This document shows, piece after piece, positions 1 through 10,227 of a stretch of 64,000 nucleotides of DNA. The stretch covers positions 496,001-560,000 of the forward strand of contig JAQMWT010000314.1 of NCBI GenBank assembly GCA_029834535.1, in the 5' to 3' direction. This DNA is from Chrysophaeum taylorii (Eukaryota; Sar; Pelagophyceae; Pelagomonadales; Pelagomonadaceae). Numbering within the stretch: position 1 is the stretch's first letter; every line of letters begins with the position of its first letter. The translations under genes were made by a program, and so were the position numbers. A model generated the notes under the pieces. That model was not told the origin of the DNA and made no database searches. It worked only from the letters and a program-made list of their open reading frames with translations.

Positions 1-544
1 GCTGTGTCCCCGAGCTGGCGCAACCTGCTTTGTGAAGCTCGCTCGCCGCCGTCGCCGTCGAAGAATCGCTGGTCGAAGGATCCCTGCCGATCGCGGATGG
101 TCATGTCCATCGTCCAGACGCGAGACGCCCACCTTTTTTTTGCGGGTCATAACGCCATCTTGGCAAAACCTTGAGGAGCGTGCAGCTTGCACTGGGAGGA
201 GCTGGCCAAGGTCTGCAAATCGAACGATCCAGCAGTGGACGATATCCTGTATGCCGCCGATCCTGATGTTCCCGAGCTCGTCAGGAACCTACAACTCCCT
301 CCTTACCTTCTCGACTCCACCTCCGCGCCTCGTCACCTAAAAAACCTCCTCCGCCCCCTGGCGGCCGGCCCGCCCCTGCCACCGGCCGCCTCCTCCGATA
401 TGAAGAGTGCTATCGTTATACTTAGCGCTGCCGAGGGCGCAAAAGAAGCCCCTCCTCGCGGAGGAGGGGGCGCCTCAACCATAGTGCGCGGGGTGGGGAC
501 TTGGCGAGGTGGGACAGGACCTTTCGCTGCGATTCGACGATGCT
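1..544. other. no gene recognised
   Basis: Short overlapping frames only on both strands. A plus-strand frame from 187 reads protein-like for about 55 codons and then becomes low-complexity. It matches no family I know. The expected remainder of the transposase that lies just to the right (minus strand) was looked for here and not found. Confidence 0.4.
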
Positions 545-1175
545 TTACCGCAGTAAAATGCAGCAACCGTCGATGGCACCCACCACGCTTCGAAGGACCG
601 CGGGGCTTGACTTGCGAGCCCAGCCCGCCTCCAGTTTCTCGAGTTCCATCTCGTCGTCCAGCGGGAAGTCTGTAGGGGACGTGTTGTTGATGGCTTCAAC
701 ACATCTCCAAATCGATCGATAAAACTCCGCCGGAGACACCCCAAAGTTAGAGCAGATATCGAGGAGGTAGCTCCCCCCAGCAAGGTAGCGTATGCTGATC
801 GCAAGTCTGACCTCGGCGCATACCTCGAACCCAGAAGAACGCACGGCTCTCTCGATGTCTTGCGTCTGTATCTCCCTCCGCACCAACTCCAGCAACTCGT
901 TGAAATAAATGCTAGACCTCCATGCGATACATCCGTCGAAATTTTCGTGGACCCTCTGTCCGCACGTGATGATGCCACTCTTTACGCGACGCACGAAGCT
1001 TGGGCCCCGTCGGCCCCGGGCGCTTTTCACGGTCAAACGCACCAAATGCGGTGATCGCTGCGATTCGACGACGCTTTTTCGCTTCGGCGATCTCGGTCGT
1101 GCGATACTCGTCGTCGCTGTCCGATTCGGAGTCGCTCGTATCAGGGCGCCGTCGTTCAAGTCGTGACGCGGACAT
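545..1175 (-). pseudogene. PIF/Harbinger transposase 5' fragment
   Basis: Remnant of a HARBI1-like DDE transposase gene. From 1175 one frame gives an acidic, Ser/Asp-rich N-terminus and then a basic segment ending in MYRMEV and a stop near 912. The family-like sequence continues in a second frame: FNELLELVRREIQTQ, then the helix-turn-helix-like stretch 'VRLAISIRYLAGGS...FGVSPAEFYRSIW', and finally 'VVGAIDG', which matches the block around the first catalytic Asp of Harbinger DDE domains. A stop follows at once, and the second Asp and the Glu are absent. So the gene has a frameshift near 905-915 and is truncated after the first catalytic residue. It cannot make an active transposase. Neither terminal inverted repeats nor a target-site duplication was found. 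Confidence 0.7.
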
Positions 1176-1336
1176 TTATTAAATATTATACAAGCCGCAA
1201 AACAAAACCATCAAATCCATTTCATTTTTACATCACTGGTAAAGAACTGACACGTAAAGTGGGCCAAATAAGGTGCTGCCCTTACTATTCGGCCGACTTT
1301 CACTTTGGTAATCGGGTAGAGAACGGGTCTAACAAG

Positions 1337-2494
1337 ATGCGATGGAAAGCAGTAGCGGCGTTCATGTCGTCTTCGGTTTGGAGGAGCGCGCTTCACGAGG
1401 AGCGCGTGTTGTCGCCGCGCCGCGTCGAGAACGCAAGTAGTAGTAGTGGTAGTAGTAGTAGTTGCGTGACCGGTCGCGAGCGCGTGTCGTTCGAGGAGTG
1501 GACGGCCGAGTTCGGCGAGCTGATCACGGGCGAGTTCGAGATCCTCGCCGAGGGCGATATATCGGCGCACGAGGCGGCGATATTCGTGGAGCAGGAAGGG
1601 TACGCGTGCCTGGTGTTTACCACCAAGCCATATCTAGGAGGGAAAGGACTCTTCGTCGTCGACATCAAGAGGCTGTGGTTGGAAGGGCCGCGCGCGGGCG
1701 AAATCCAAGTCGTCCACTCGAGTCGAAACCTCGCGAACGGCGGGACGATCGGCGTCGATAATCGGCTCTACTTTTGCTTCCAGGGGGGAGGTGAGGACCC
1801 GTCCCTTCCCTCGGGGATCTACTCGGTCTCCCCCGACGACTGGGGCGACTGGGAGACGGTGGTCGAAAATTGGCATGGCCACGGCTTCAACTCGCCTAAC
1901 GACATCGCGATACGAAGGACTGATGGCACGATATGGTTTACCGACCCCTCGTACGCCTACGCGCAGGGCCGCGCCCCCCCGCCGACGCTGGGCGAGTGGG
2001 TCTGGCGCCTCGACCCTGCATCAAAAGGCGACCTCGGCGTGGTCGCCGACGGCTTCGCCAAACCCAACGGCATCGTCTTTTCTCCGGACGAGAAGACCTT
2101 GTACGTCACCGACACGGGCGCAGAAACGGGCGCAGAAACGGGCGGCGGCGCGGAGGACAGCCTCCGGCGCGAGCATCCGCGTTCCGTCTACGCGTATGAC
2201 GTCGTCGAAGACCGCCTCCTCGCGAACCGCCGCCTCCTCCACGTCGCCGACACGGGCGTCCCCGACGGCATTACGTGCGACGAGGCGGGCCACGTCTACA
2301 CGGGCTGTGGCGATGGCGTCCACGTTCTCGACGGCCGCACCGGCCGCCTCCTCGGGAAGATTCGGATCCACGGCTGCGACGGCGGCGCGGTCAACCTCTG
2401 CTTCGGTTCTCGCAGCAGCCCCTACCGAGACACCCTCTTTATCCTCGCCGAGGCGGCGATCGTTGCGGTCAAGCTCGAAGCCACCAAAAAATAA
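1337..2494 (+). CDS. SMP-30/gluconolactonase family protein
   Basis: A 385-residue six-bladed beta-propeller of the SMP-30/gluconolactonase/Drp35 superfamily, whose members hydrolyse lactones or organophosphate-like esters using a bound divalent metal. Visible family blocks in order: NGGTIGVDNRLYF, NSPNDIAIRRTDGTIWFTD (the Asn-Asp metal-site loop), KPNGIVFSPDEKTLYVTDTG, and GVPDGITCDEAGHVY (Asp in the last metal-site loop). The frame is open upstream to 1163, but the first ATG is at 1337. An insert of tandem TGAETGAE sits between blades. The N-terminal ~40 residues are Ser-rich and not conserved. Real substrate unknown. The family is certain; a true gluconolactonase activity is only one possibility. 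Confidence 0.85.
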   Translation: MRWKAVAAFMSSSVWRSALHEERVLSPRRVENASSSSGSSSSCVTGRERVSFEEWTAEFGELITGEFEILAEGDISAHEAAIFVEQEGYACLVFTTKPYLGGKGLFVVDIKRLWLEGPRAGEIQVVHSSRNLANGGTIGVDNRLYFCFQGGGEDPSLPSGIYSVSPDDWGDWETVVENWHGHGFNSPNDIAIRRTDGTIWFTDPSYAYAQGRAPPPTLGEWVWRLDPASKGDLGVVADGFAKPNGIVFSPDEKTLYVTDTGAETGAETGGGAEDSLRREHPRSVYAYDVVEDRLLANRRLLHVADTGVPDGITCDEAGHVYTGCGDGVHVLDGRTGRLLGKIRIHGCDGGAVNLCFGSRSSPYRDTLFILAEAAIVAVKLEATKK

Positions 2495-2549
2495 AAAAAT
2501 AACGGTTATTCATTCTTCTTATTATTCCGAGAATTTGAAACCGGCGAAG

Positions 2550-2550
<1 letters not shown>

Positions 2551-2580
<30 letters not shown>
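2551..2580. repeat. (GATA)n microsatellite
   Basis: Seven or more GATA units end exactly at the ATG of the next gene, so the repeat forms its immediate leader. Confidence 0.9.
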
Positions 2581-2582
<2 letters not shown>

Positions 2583-4989
2583 GCTTGCAGGAGGAGGAGG
2601 AGCAGCAGCACCAGTATGGGTGCAGGAGTACGCGCAGGCGATGAGCCCACGGGAGAACCCCGAGGTGTTCGAGCGCGTCCGGCACGACGCGCTGTTCAAG
2701 GGCATCGTGACGGCGATCGTGACGGCCTCGTGCGCCTTGCTCCTCGGGGACATCGCCCTCGACGTCCTCGTCGCGCGCGACCTCTACAGGTCTTCGAAGA
2801 CATATTTTGCGATCGCCGTCCTGATTCTGGGGGTGACCTACGGCGTCGGGGCGCTGTTCGGGGCCCTCCTGAGGCTCCTCCATCTCGAGGCCCGCGACGG
2901 ACCGGTCGGACGGCCCGAGCGGCACGTCGCTTGCGACTCGTTGTTGATCGCGTGCTCGGGACTCCCCGTGTGGTGGTGGCCCTACTGCACCGCGCGCGCA
3001 GTTTTTGGGGTCTGGGGGTCGGGAGTCCCAGAGAGTCTCCTCGCCGACGACGGCCTCGGGGATTTGGGGTTGTGGTTGGGCGCGGTTCGCGTCCTCGAAG
3101 CCGGGGCGGAAGCGACGCCGCAGCTCCTTCTCCAGACGTACGCGGCGGCTCACGACGTCTACGTTCGAGGCACCTCCAGCACTTTGGTGATTCGGCTCTC
3201 GATCGCCGGAAGCCTGGTTTCGATTTCGCTCGGCGTGACGCGCGCCTTTTTGCGAAAGGAGCCCGCGCTGCTTCAGGCGTGCGGCTGGTGTTACTTCATG
3301 TCCATGTTGGCGACCCGGCTCGCCGTCTTGGTGGCAGCCATCCTCGCCTTTGGGGGCTGGGGACTCGTGTTTCCGTCGGCTTTTTTCGCGATCCGGCTGT
3401 ATCTAGCGACGACCGCCGTCTCCCTCCGCAAGGAAGCGATCTACGCGCTCGTGACCCAGAACCTGGATCAAGCCGCCCGCGGCCGCGTTTTCGCCGCGGT
3501 TGTTGTTCCTTCGGACGCCATATTCTCCTCCCTCGTCTCGATCCTCCTCCCGATCTTCCCGTACATGGGCTTTCCGGTCCCCCTCTGGATCAAGTGGGAC
3601 TTCCACCCCATGGGCAGCCAGGCCTGGGCGGTGTTCGTCCTCAACGTTTTAGAAAACGTGCTCGTCCATTCGACCGTAATGATCGCCCGGTCCGACATGT
3701 CATTTTTCCGGGGCGCGCTCTTCCCGACCGTCCTGGCGGCGGTCCTCCTGCGCGTCTTCACCCGAACCTTCGCCAAGTCGAAAGGCCGGTCCTGGCCCCT
3801 CGTGGCCGCCGTGCCCCTCGTCCGCCGCGCTCTCGTCGATCGTCGTCAGAAAGTCGAGCGCACGTGCGCCCTCGTCGGCTACCAAGACCTCTCCGACCTC
3901 GTCGACGCCGCGATCGCAGAGTGGGAAGACGAAGACTTGGAGGAGGAGGCGGATTGCTGCTGCAAGGAGAAGACGGCCGCCGCCGAGATCCTATGCCTCG
4001 TCGCTCCCTTCCTGGTCGAAGAGGGCTACTACTCGAATCAATTCAACGACGGGGCGCGCCTCCTCGACTGCCTCGTCTCCCGCCTCCTCCCGAAACGACC
4101 CCACCATACGGCCGAGGCGCTCGCGAACCTCGCCCTCGCTGCCCTCGACGACGATCTCCTCGACGACCTTGGGGAAAGGGCGCTCGGACCCCTCGTCGCG
4201 TGTCTCGAAGACCGCGGCGAGCGTCACGCGGCCACGGCGATCGCCGCTCTCGTCTGCGGCAGCTCCGCGAACCAAACCCTCGCGATCCGAGAGGGTCTCG
4301 TCCCCCGCGTCGCCGACGCCCTTGCCGTCGACGACGCCCTCCTCAGAGTACCCCTCCTTCAAGCCCTCGCCGCCCCCAAAATCGCCACCATTTCGGACGT
4401 CGCCGTCGTCCAAAAAACGAGAGGCGCGATTCCCGACCTCGTCGACATGCTCGACCGCGGCGAAGAGATCTGCGAAGCCCTTCCCGTGCTCGCCGCCCTC
4501 GCCACGAACGACAGCGTCCACCGCCAGGCCGTCCTCGACGCCGGCTTGGTCGAACGCCTCGTGACCCTCCTCTCGCACGCGAACCTCGACGTCCGAAGGG
4601 CCGCGACCACCACCCTCGCCTCCGTCGCCGCCGGATCCTCCCGCGTCCAGCACGAGGCCTGCCGCTGGCTCGCTATACCCCCCCTCGTCGACCTCGCCTT
4701 CGCGGGATCCGCCGCGGACGACGACCTCCTCCGCCGCGAGGCCGCCAACGCCCTCAAAACCCTAGCCTTGGACAATCCCGACGTGGCAGCCAAGATCCGG
4801 GACTACCTCTCCCACCTCCGCCTCGACCGCTCTTCCACCCATCTCAGCCTCAGGCGTGCCGTCGGCTTTCCATCCTCGAACAACAACAATAATGGGGCTC
4901 CGATCCGAGTGACCTCCTCCTCCTCCTCCTCCTCCTTGGGGACTCTCCTTCCACCACCACCAACAACTACTCTTGACGCTACTTATTAG
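2581..4989 (+). CDS. XK-related membrane protein fused to armadillo repeats
   Basis: An 802-residue protein. Residues ~37-400 are a polytopic membrane region resembling the XK/XKR family (phospholipid scramblases of the plasma membrane): a first hydrophobic helix at ~41-66, a second at ~76-100, a cytosolic link, then the XK-type block EAGAEATPQLLLQTY at ~173-187 and further helices up to ~400. Residues ~405-760 are soluble helical repeats of armadillo/HEAT type, for example 'LFQALAAPKIATISD...GAIPDLVDMLDRGEEICEALPVLAALA' style units with small residues at repeat positions. The tail is Ser/Pro-rich. Start is the ATG at 2581, directly after the GATA run. Animal XKR proteins lack an ARM tail, so this is a lineage-specific fusion. 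Lipid scrambling is inferred from the family only. The XKR assignment is moderate; the ARM assignment is stronger. Confidence 0.65.
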
Positions 4990-5359
4990 TGTTTTTTTTT
5001 GTGCGCACCATCTCCTCTTCTTTCTTGCTGCTGCTGCTGCTTTGCGCGAAACTCTTAGAGAGAGAGATTTTTTTTGTTTTCCAGTCACAGTTTTATATCT
5101 CGTTGTTATGCGCCGCGCTTAGTTCGACGGCGGAGCCCCCCACCTCCGTACCGTACCTACTACTCTCAGATTCGAGGCCGCCCCGCCGCTGTGGTCATTT
5201 TGGACCTAGACGGGCCCGCTGCTGCTGCTGCTGCTGCTGCTGCCGATCTAGGCGTAGTCGCTGCTAGTTCATGCCTCCCTGGCGACGACGTTTCTCCTGC
5301 CAAAATACAAGAGAGGCCCTAGGCTTCACGAAAAGCGGCAGCGTCACGGCCGAAGAAGA
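4990..5359. other. intergenic, with (CTG)n run
   Basis: Downstream of the XKR-ARM gene. T-rich 3' sequence, then a (GCT)n microsatellite at about 5217-5241. No gene seen. Confidence 0.5.
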
Positions 5360-7340
5360 AGCTTGTCGGTAGGCGCGAACGCGGCACTATACGACGATTT
5401 GGTTGTGCCGAAGAATCGAGAAAAAGCACGGATTCGAGCAAATCATCCGTCGGACGCAGTAGTGCTCTCGGCACTTAAAAAACCCATGATTATAGGTCAT
5501 TTTTACCCAAGACTGCTCGGCGAATGTCCAAGGAGGGACTGTCGAGAGCGTCGCCCACCACGCCTTTGATACTTTTCGCCCGAAAGACAATCATCCACTC
5601 GAGGGCATCGCGGCGGGTGCGACAAGCGGGGAATCGTGTCCGGATCGTCCGGCGATCCGACAGCCCCTTCGGTCGATTAGTTCGTATGCTCAAGGAGAGT
5701 TCTCACAACCGTTGTTGTCGTCATCGCGCTAACTTCGCCGATCGCCTGCAAAGAGGCAAACCAGATACAGCAGCTCAAGACGGCCGCGCTACCGCACTAC
5801 CGCACGGAACCAGATCGAGGCTCTCGATGTCACCGAGACGGAGTGAGGCGTCTTGGTTGCCGAGCGGAGTTTCGAGGTCGCACGTCGTCGGGAGGAGCGA
5901 TTCCGGGTCCGGAAGGAGCGCCTAAATTTTGCCGCGAGCGAGAAGCAGTACGACCGCGCGAACGATCCATCGGCGAGCTCGCTTGACCAAGGCCCAGTCA
6001 TCAAAGGAGGCGGCAAGACTGGGTGGCGGCCGAGGCGCGGACGACCAGAAGAAATCGGACCCTCGGGACATTTTGCGACAACTCGAGGATAATTACTTAC
6101 GCTGCCGTCCACCAGGAGGCGAAGAAAATGCCGAGGGCCGCGTCCAGTCCGGGGAGGAGTATTTCGAGCAGCTGCAGGTTCGGGTCGCGGCGAAGCGAGA
6201 GACGCGGAGCTCCCGTATGAATCCGAGATGGGCGTCTTTCACGAGCTACGGTGACGTCGTCGACGCGGCGACGGACGCGTCGCTGCTCGATGGCAATAGA
6301 GTATCGCTACCGCCCGCGTTCGCGTCAAACGAGGCGAAAGATCTGGGAGAACTCGACGTTCCGCGAGATCTCCGACCAGAGCGCGGCTGGCGAAGCCGAG
6401 GCGATCGCCAATCTGTGTTTGGCGATATGAGTAGTCGAGTGCTCCACTTGGTCAAGTTCACCATGTACGGAGCCGACGACTGTTCTCGAGCTCCAGCCGG
6501 CCGGCCTCCTTGAGAGTCTGCCTGGATATTCTACGGCTCGTCGCGACCTCGTACGAGGGCTTCGACGCCGAGATCGCTACGTACCCCCAGTTCCTCGAGA
6601 TAGATCCGGGCGGCTGGGTCGGCGAAGCTGTCGGTCGATGGCCAGTCAACGATCCGCGACGTCGCGGCCGTTCGGGCGAGGCTCTCGTCTCCGACCGACA
6701 CCAATGATCCAGCGACCAAGACCATGCTCGACGGTCGGCGGTGCCGCGGCAGGTTTTTGGAGGGAGGGGCAGTCTATGCGCTACGTCGGCGGGCGGCGGT
6801 CCCGACCAGACGTCCGGGCTCCAGAGGGCCTCGGATGGCGCGCGGCGGACCTCGAGTTTAGCACCTTGAAGTGTTACAACGCGAGCGTCGAAAGCTGCGC
6901 CGGTTTCGTCTACTCTAGTGTGGACTACATCTTCGACCGCGCCGCCACGAGTTGTTTGCGGCCAAGCGCCAGCGACGTTTTCGCCGACGAGGTCGCCGGT
7001 CGAACGACGACGAAGGATAGAACGTGTTATCAACGCGATATAGGACGCCTCGCCGCGCTCGGAGACGACGTTCAAGGAGCGTATATGCAGGCGGCTCGTC
7101 GTGATCGCAGAACCACAAGGCGCGGGCTGCAGCGATGCGATGCGATGCAGCAACATCGTCGCCGAGAAGCCGCCGAGAAGGCCACCGTACTGTGCGCCAG
7201 GTGAACGACTACGCCAAGGCCCTGGAGGCAGTCAAACCTGACCCTTTTCGGGAGGGCCCAGCTCTCGACGGTCAAGACGCGGCACTCAAGCAGCTCCCGA
7301 GCGAGCGAGCGATGCTGCGTGGTCGAACGTCCTCGAGGTG
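5360..7340 (+). pseudogene. decayed unidentified gene
   Basis: No frame is open for long, but protein-like segments with normal amino-acid usage appear one after another on the plus strand in alternating frames. Examples are ESVAHHAFDTFRPKDNHP (from about 5540), EVARRREERFRVRKERL (about 5870-5960), DPRDILRQLEDNY (about 6060) and GEEYFEQLQVRV (about 6150). The hand-over points leave no room for introns, so small indels are the simpler explanation. I do not recognise the family. It could be an old transposon gene or a lost cellular gene. The last part, 6500-7340, shows weaker signal. Confidence 0.35.
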
Positions 7341-7560
7341 AACATCATCGTGCATGGCTCAAACCTAAGTCCTAAACCTCGGGCAAGGAATACTTCTTCA
7401 ATCCGATGGAGGTATACTCCAAATCTACCGACTTCGCGCCAGTATAAAATCGGCACCATCTTGAGTCAACTCGACGACGGACAAGAAATCCGGGACAATT
7501 CTTCGGGGTTTTCGGCCCCGACTCGTGACCCCCCCCCCCGCGAAGATCTGGTGACCCCAC

Positions 7561-7600
7561 AACCCCCCCCTCTCTTAGCAGTCGACCTTTTAAAGACACC
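7561..7600 (+). repeat. dispersed motif, copy 1
   Basis: C-tract followed by CTCTTAGCAGTCGAC and a TTTAAAGACA-like tail. Near-identical copies lie at 31836-31870 (same strand) and 36053-36086 (opposite strand). This copy ends ~35 bp before the MYND-TPR start codon. Confidence 0.6.
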
Positions 7601-7633
7601 ATTTGTACGCCGCGAATCCAAAGAGAGGGCATC

Positions 7634-8719
7634 ATGGCTTGTGCCGTCTGCGGCAAGCGAGGCACGAAACAATGCTCGCGGTGCCGGCACGTGCGATATT
7701 GCTCTTGGGAGTGTCAGAAGCGAGACTGGAGCGAAGAAGGTCACAAACACGATTGCGCGACATGGGTAGCCATCGATCGCGTCATTGCCAAGGACGTCGC
7801 TGCGCGGCCGAAAGCCCCATCTGACGTCCATTGTTTCCTGTGCCTCGAAGGGGGAAACGACCTCGTGCACTGCGGGTGCTGCTGTCGCGGGCGAGTCGTG
7901 CCTGTGACGCGCGGCATGACTTTACTTCTCAGGTCGGCTGGCTACGCGCACGTCGAATGCTTCTCGAAGATGCTCGCCGCCAGAGACGACGACGGGCGAA
8001 ACGACATGCAAAAATTACAGCGAATGTACAAACTGTGCCCGACGTGCGGCGGGCAGTTCTCGGGCGAGATGCGCAGCAGAACGGACCTCGCTTGGTGGCG
8101 TCGAAGCAGAGAATTCTCGTCGTCGGCGTGGCACCGGTGCCAGGCGGCGATGGACTTGGCGGACACGCTCGCTACGTACGACACGGAGGCCGACATCGTC
8201 CTGGGCATCTTTCAGAGATTGCTCGACGATGCGACGCGCGAGTTTGGCCCGAAACACGTAATGTCTCTGCGCGTGATGGCTAACCTGGGCACGCACCTCT
8301 TGCGGTACTCTGACGCGCGCGGGAGTTTCGATTTGCTGAGTCGTGCGATCTCCGAGTTGCGAAGAAACTTTCCCCCTACAGAGACGCTCGCGCACGCGCT
8401 TGTTTCGCGCGCTTTCGCGCGTGCTCGTCTCGCCAAAATCGACGACGCGATCGCCGAGGCCCGAGAGGCCTGGCAGGTGGCAATCGAGGCGTGTGGCGCC
8501 GACAGCGAACGCGCCTTTTCCGTGTTCACAAACTTCGTCGGCCTCAATATCATAAGCGACCACGCCGACCGGAGCACCCTCGCCCAAGTCGAGGCGCTTG
8601 CCGCCGAGGCCTACGCGAGGTGCAGTCGCATATACGGGCCAGATCACGTCCGGACGCTCGCTCTCCTCACTCGCATCAACGAAATCCGGGAGAAGCTCGC
8701 CACCGACGAGAGGAGGTAG
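7634..8719 (+). CDS. MYND zinc-finger/TPR protein
   Basis: A 361-residue protein. Residues 3-41 form a MYND zinc finger: [21 protein letters not shown], then H..DC at the end, which is the C-x2-C spacing typical of the family. A second cysteine cluster at ~62-145 ([29 protein letters not shown]) has the C4HC3 order of a RING-variant/PHD-like finger. Residues ~165-355 are helical with kinesin-light-chain-like tetratricopeptide features: [35 protein letters not shown] and TPR both mediate protein-protein contacts. Such proteins are very numerous in pelagophyte-like algae and their roles are unknown. Start is the ATG at 7634, preceded by the dispersed motif. The SET domain seen in SMYD enzymes is absent. 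Confidence 0.8.
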   Translation: MACAVCGKRGTKQCSRCRHVRYCSWECQKRDWSEEGHKHDCATWVAIDRVIAKDVAARPKAPSDVHCFLCLEGGNDLVHCGCCCRGRVVPVTRGMTLLLRSAGYAHVECFSKMLAARDDDGRNDMQKLQRMYKLCPTCGGQFSGEMRSRTDLAWWRRSREFSSSAWHRCQAAMDLADTLATYDTEADIVLGIFQRLLDDATREFGPKHVMSLRVMANLGTHLLRYSDARGSFDLLSRAISELRRNFPPTETLAHALVSRAFARARLAKIDDAIAEAREAWQVAIEACGADSERAFSVFTNFVGLNIISDHADRSTLAQVEALAAEAYARCSRIYGPDHVRTLALLTRINEIREKLATDERR

Positions 8720-8832
8720 GTAGGTAAGGTAAGGTAAGGTAGGTGCCGCCCCTACTGTCGTCGTCTCGGGGTGGGTCGTTGAGATAGGTCCGTTCAACGA
8801 ACGAACGAACGAACGAACGATAAGCAGCAGCA
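8715..8832. repeat. GGTAA and ACGA simple repeats
   Basis: A GGTAGGTAAGGTAAGG run follows the MYND-TPR stop, and a (ACGA)n run at ~8797-8820 precedes the next start codon. The two genes lie only 113 bp apart in tandem. Confidence 0.7.
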
Positions 8833-9726
8833 ATGTGTGACTGCTGCCAGACAGGGTGTTGCTGCTTCGAGTGCGTCCAGACGAGCGAAGTGGGCGTCGT
8901 GGAGACCTGCGGGAAGTACGACCGGCTCGCAAGCGCGGGGCCCCACTTCCTGTGCTACCCTTTCGTGGCGATGGCTGGGCGCGTATCTCTGCGCGTCCAG
9001 CAGCTCGATGTCGGGTGCGAGACGAAGACCCTGGACAACGTCTTTGTGTCGGTGGTGATTTCGGTCCAGTATTCCGTGACGGAGGAGTCGATCTACGAGG
9101 CCTTTTACCGCCTCACAAACCCTGAACAACAAATACGAAGCTACGTCTACGACGTCGTGAGGTCCACGCTCCCGCTCATGAACCTCGACGCCGCCTTTGA
9201 GGCCAAGGAAGAGGTTGCCGATTCGGTCAAAAAATCGTTATCGGCGGTCATGTCCTCCTACGGCTACGAGATTCATCAAGCCCTCGTAACGGACCTCTCC
9301 CCCGACGTCAAGGTCAAGACGGCCATGAACGAGATCAACGCCTCCAAGAGACTCAAAGAGGCCGCCTTCGAGAAGGCCGAAGGCGAAAAAATTATTCTCG
9401 TTAAGTCCGCCGAAGCTGCTGCCGAGTCAAAGTACCTCTCGGGGGTTGGTGTGGCACGCCAGCGCAAGGCTATCGTCGACGGTCTTCGAGATTCTATCTC
9501 TCACTTCTCGCACCAAGTCCACGGCTCGAGCCCCAAGGACGTCATCGACCTCCTTTTGTTGACCCAGTACTTCGACATGCTCAAAGACGTCGGCAACCAC
9601 CCCAACACCTCCACCTTTTACCTTCCCTCCAAGAAGACCAAATCCTCCGCCGTACGCGACGGCATCCTCCAGGCAACCGCCGGCACCAAAATCTACAACC
9701 AACTTCCCGTCTCGATCGCTCCGTGA
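8833..9726 (+). CDS. SPFH/band-7 protein, hypersensitive-induced-response (HIR) type
   Basis: A 297-residue stomatin/prohibitin/flotillin/HIR-superfamily protein of usual length for HIR proteins (~285-290 in plants). It is expected on the inner face of the plasma membrane, organising lipid microdomains as oligomers. The N-terminus MCDCCQTGCCCFECV is very Cys-rich and so a candidate for multiple palmitoylation; the plant N-myristoylation glycine at position 2 is missing. Family blocks: LRVQQLDVGCETKTLDNVFV, VSVQYSV, YVYDVVRSTLP, LDAAFEAKEEVA, then the helical region KTAMNEINASKRLKEAA and EGEKIILVKSAEAAAES. The ATG at 8833 is the only start consistent with the family N-terminus. A DHHC acyltransferase gene is also in this window (33306) but is not linked. 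Confidence 0.9.
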   Translation: MCDCCQTGCCCFECVQTSEVGVVETCGKYDRLASAGPHFLCYPFVAMAGRVSLRVQQLDVGCETKTLDNVFVSVVISVQYSVTEESIYEAFYRLTNPEQQIRSYVYDVVRSTLPLMNLDAAFEAKEEVADSVKKSLSAVMSSYGYEIHQALVTDLSPDVKVKTAMNEINASKRLKEAAFEKAEGEKIILVKSAEAAAESKYLSGVGVARQRKAIVDGLRDSISHFSHQVHGSSPKDVIDLLLLTQYFDMLKDVGNHPNTSTFYLPSKKTKSSAVRDGILQATAGTKIYNQLPVSIAP

Positions 9727-10227
9727 TTTGATTCCGGCGACGACCACCGCCACCACGGCATCCATCGTGCACGAGGAACCACCGGATTGTTGAATCTCTA
9801 AGGGTGGGGGGGGATGGCTCTATACAGCTAGTTTTTTATGAAAAAAATTACAAATTTAAGGGTATCACCACCACCACTTGGAAGGAAGAAGAAGCTGCTC
9901 CTGAGTACTTTCTTTCTTTCTTTCTCCATGCACGATGGGTCCTTGCAGCATAATATCGCCATTGGGGACGAAGAAATAAAAGACTTGCGACCCCCGATTG
10001 CCGCAACCAACAAAAAGTCGCCCTCTCTCTCTCTTTTTCTCGAAAGAGGGTGCGGAGAGATACGACACACAACATGCCAGAGTTCACAAAAAGCACGCGC
10101 GACGACGACGACGACGACCAAAATTTGAGCGAGCGCCTGCAGACACACAGTACCGCGCGGCGGGGGGTAAAAACGCAGACTCTCGATAGATGGGAGGCAC
10201 CATGGAGTGGAATTGTATTTTCCGTCG
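9727..10227. other. convergent 3' region
   Basis: Lies between the HIR gene (plus) and the first Pro-Thr-rich gene (minus). Low-complexity CT/GA and (ACG)n tracts. Frames on both strands here look like shadows of simple sequence. No gene seen. Confidence 0.5.

Noticed and set aside
2616-4892. 758-codon plus-strand frame, Arg/Pro-rich
   Set aside because: Shadow of the XKR-ARM frame; composition is typical of +1-shifted GC-rich coding DNA.
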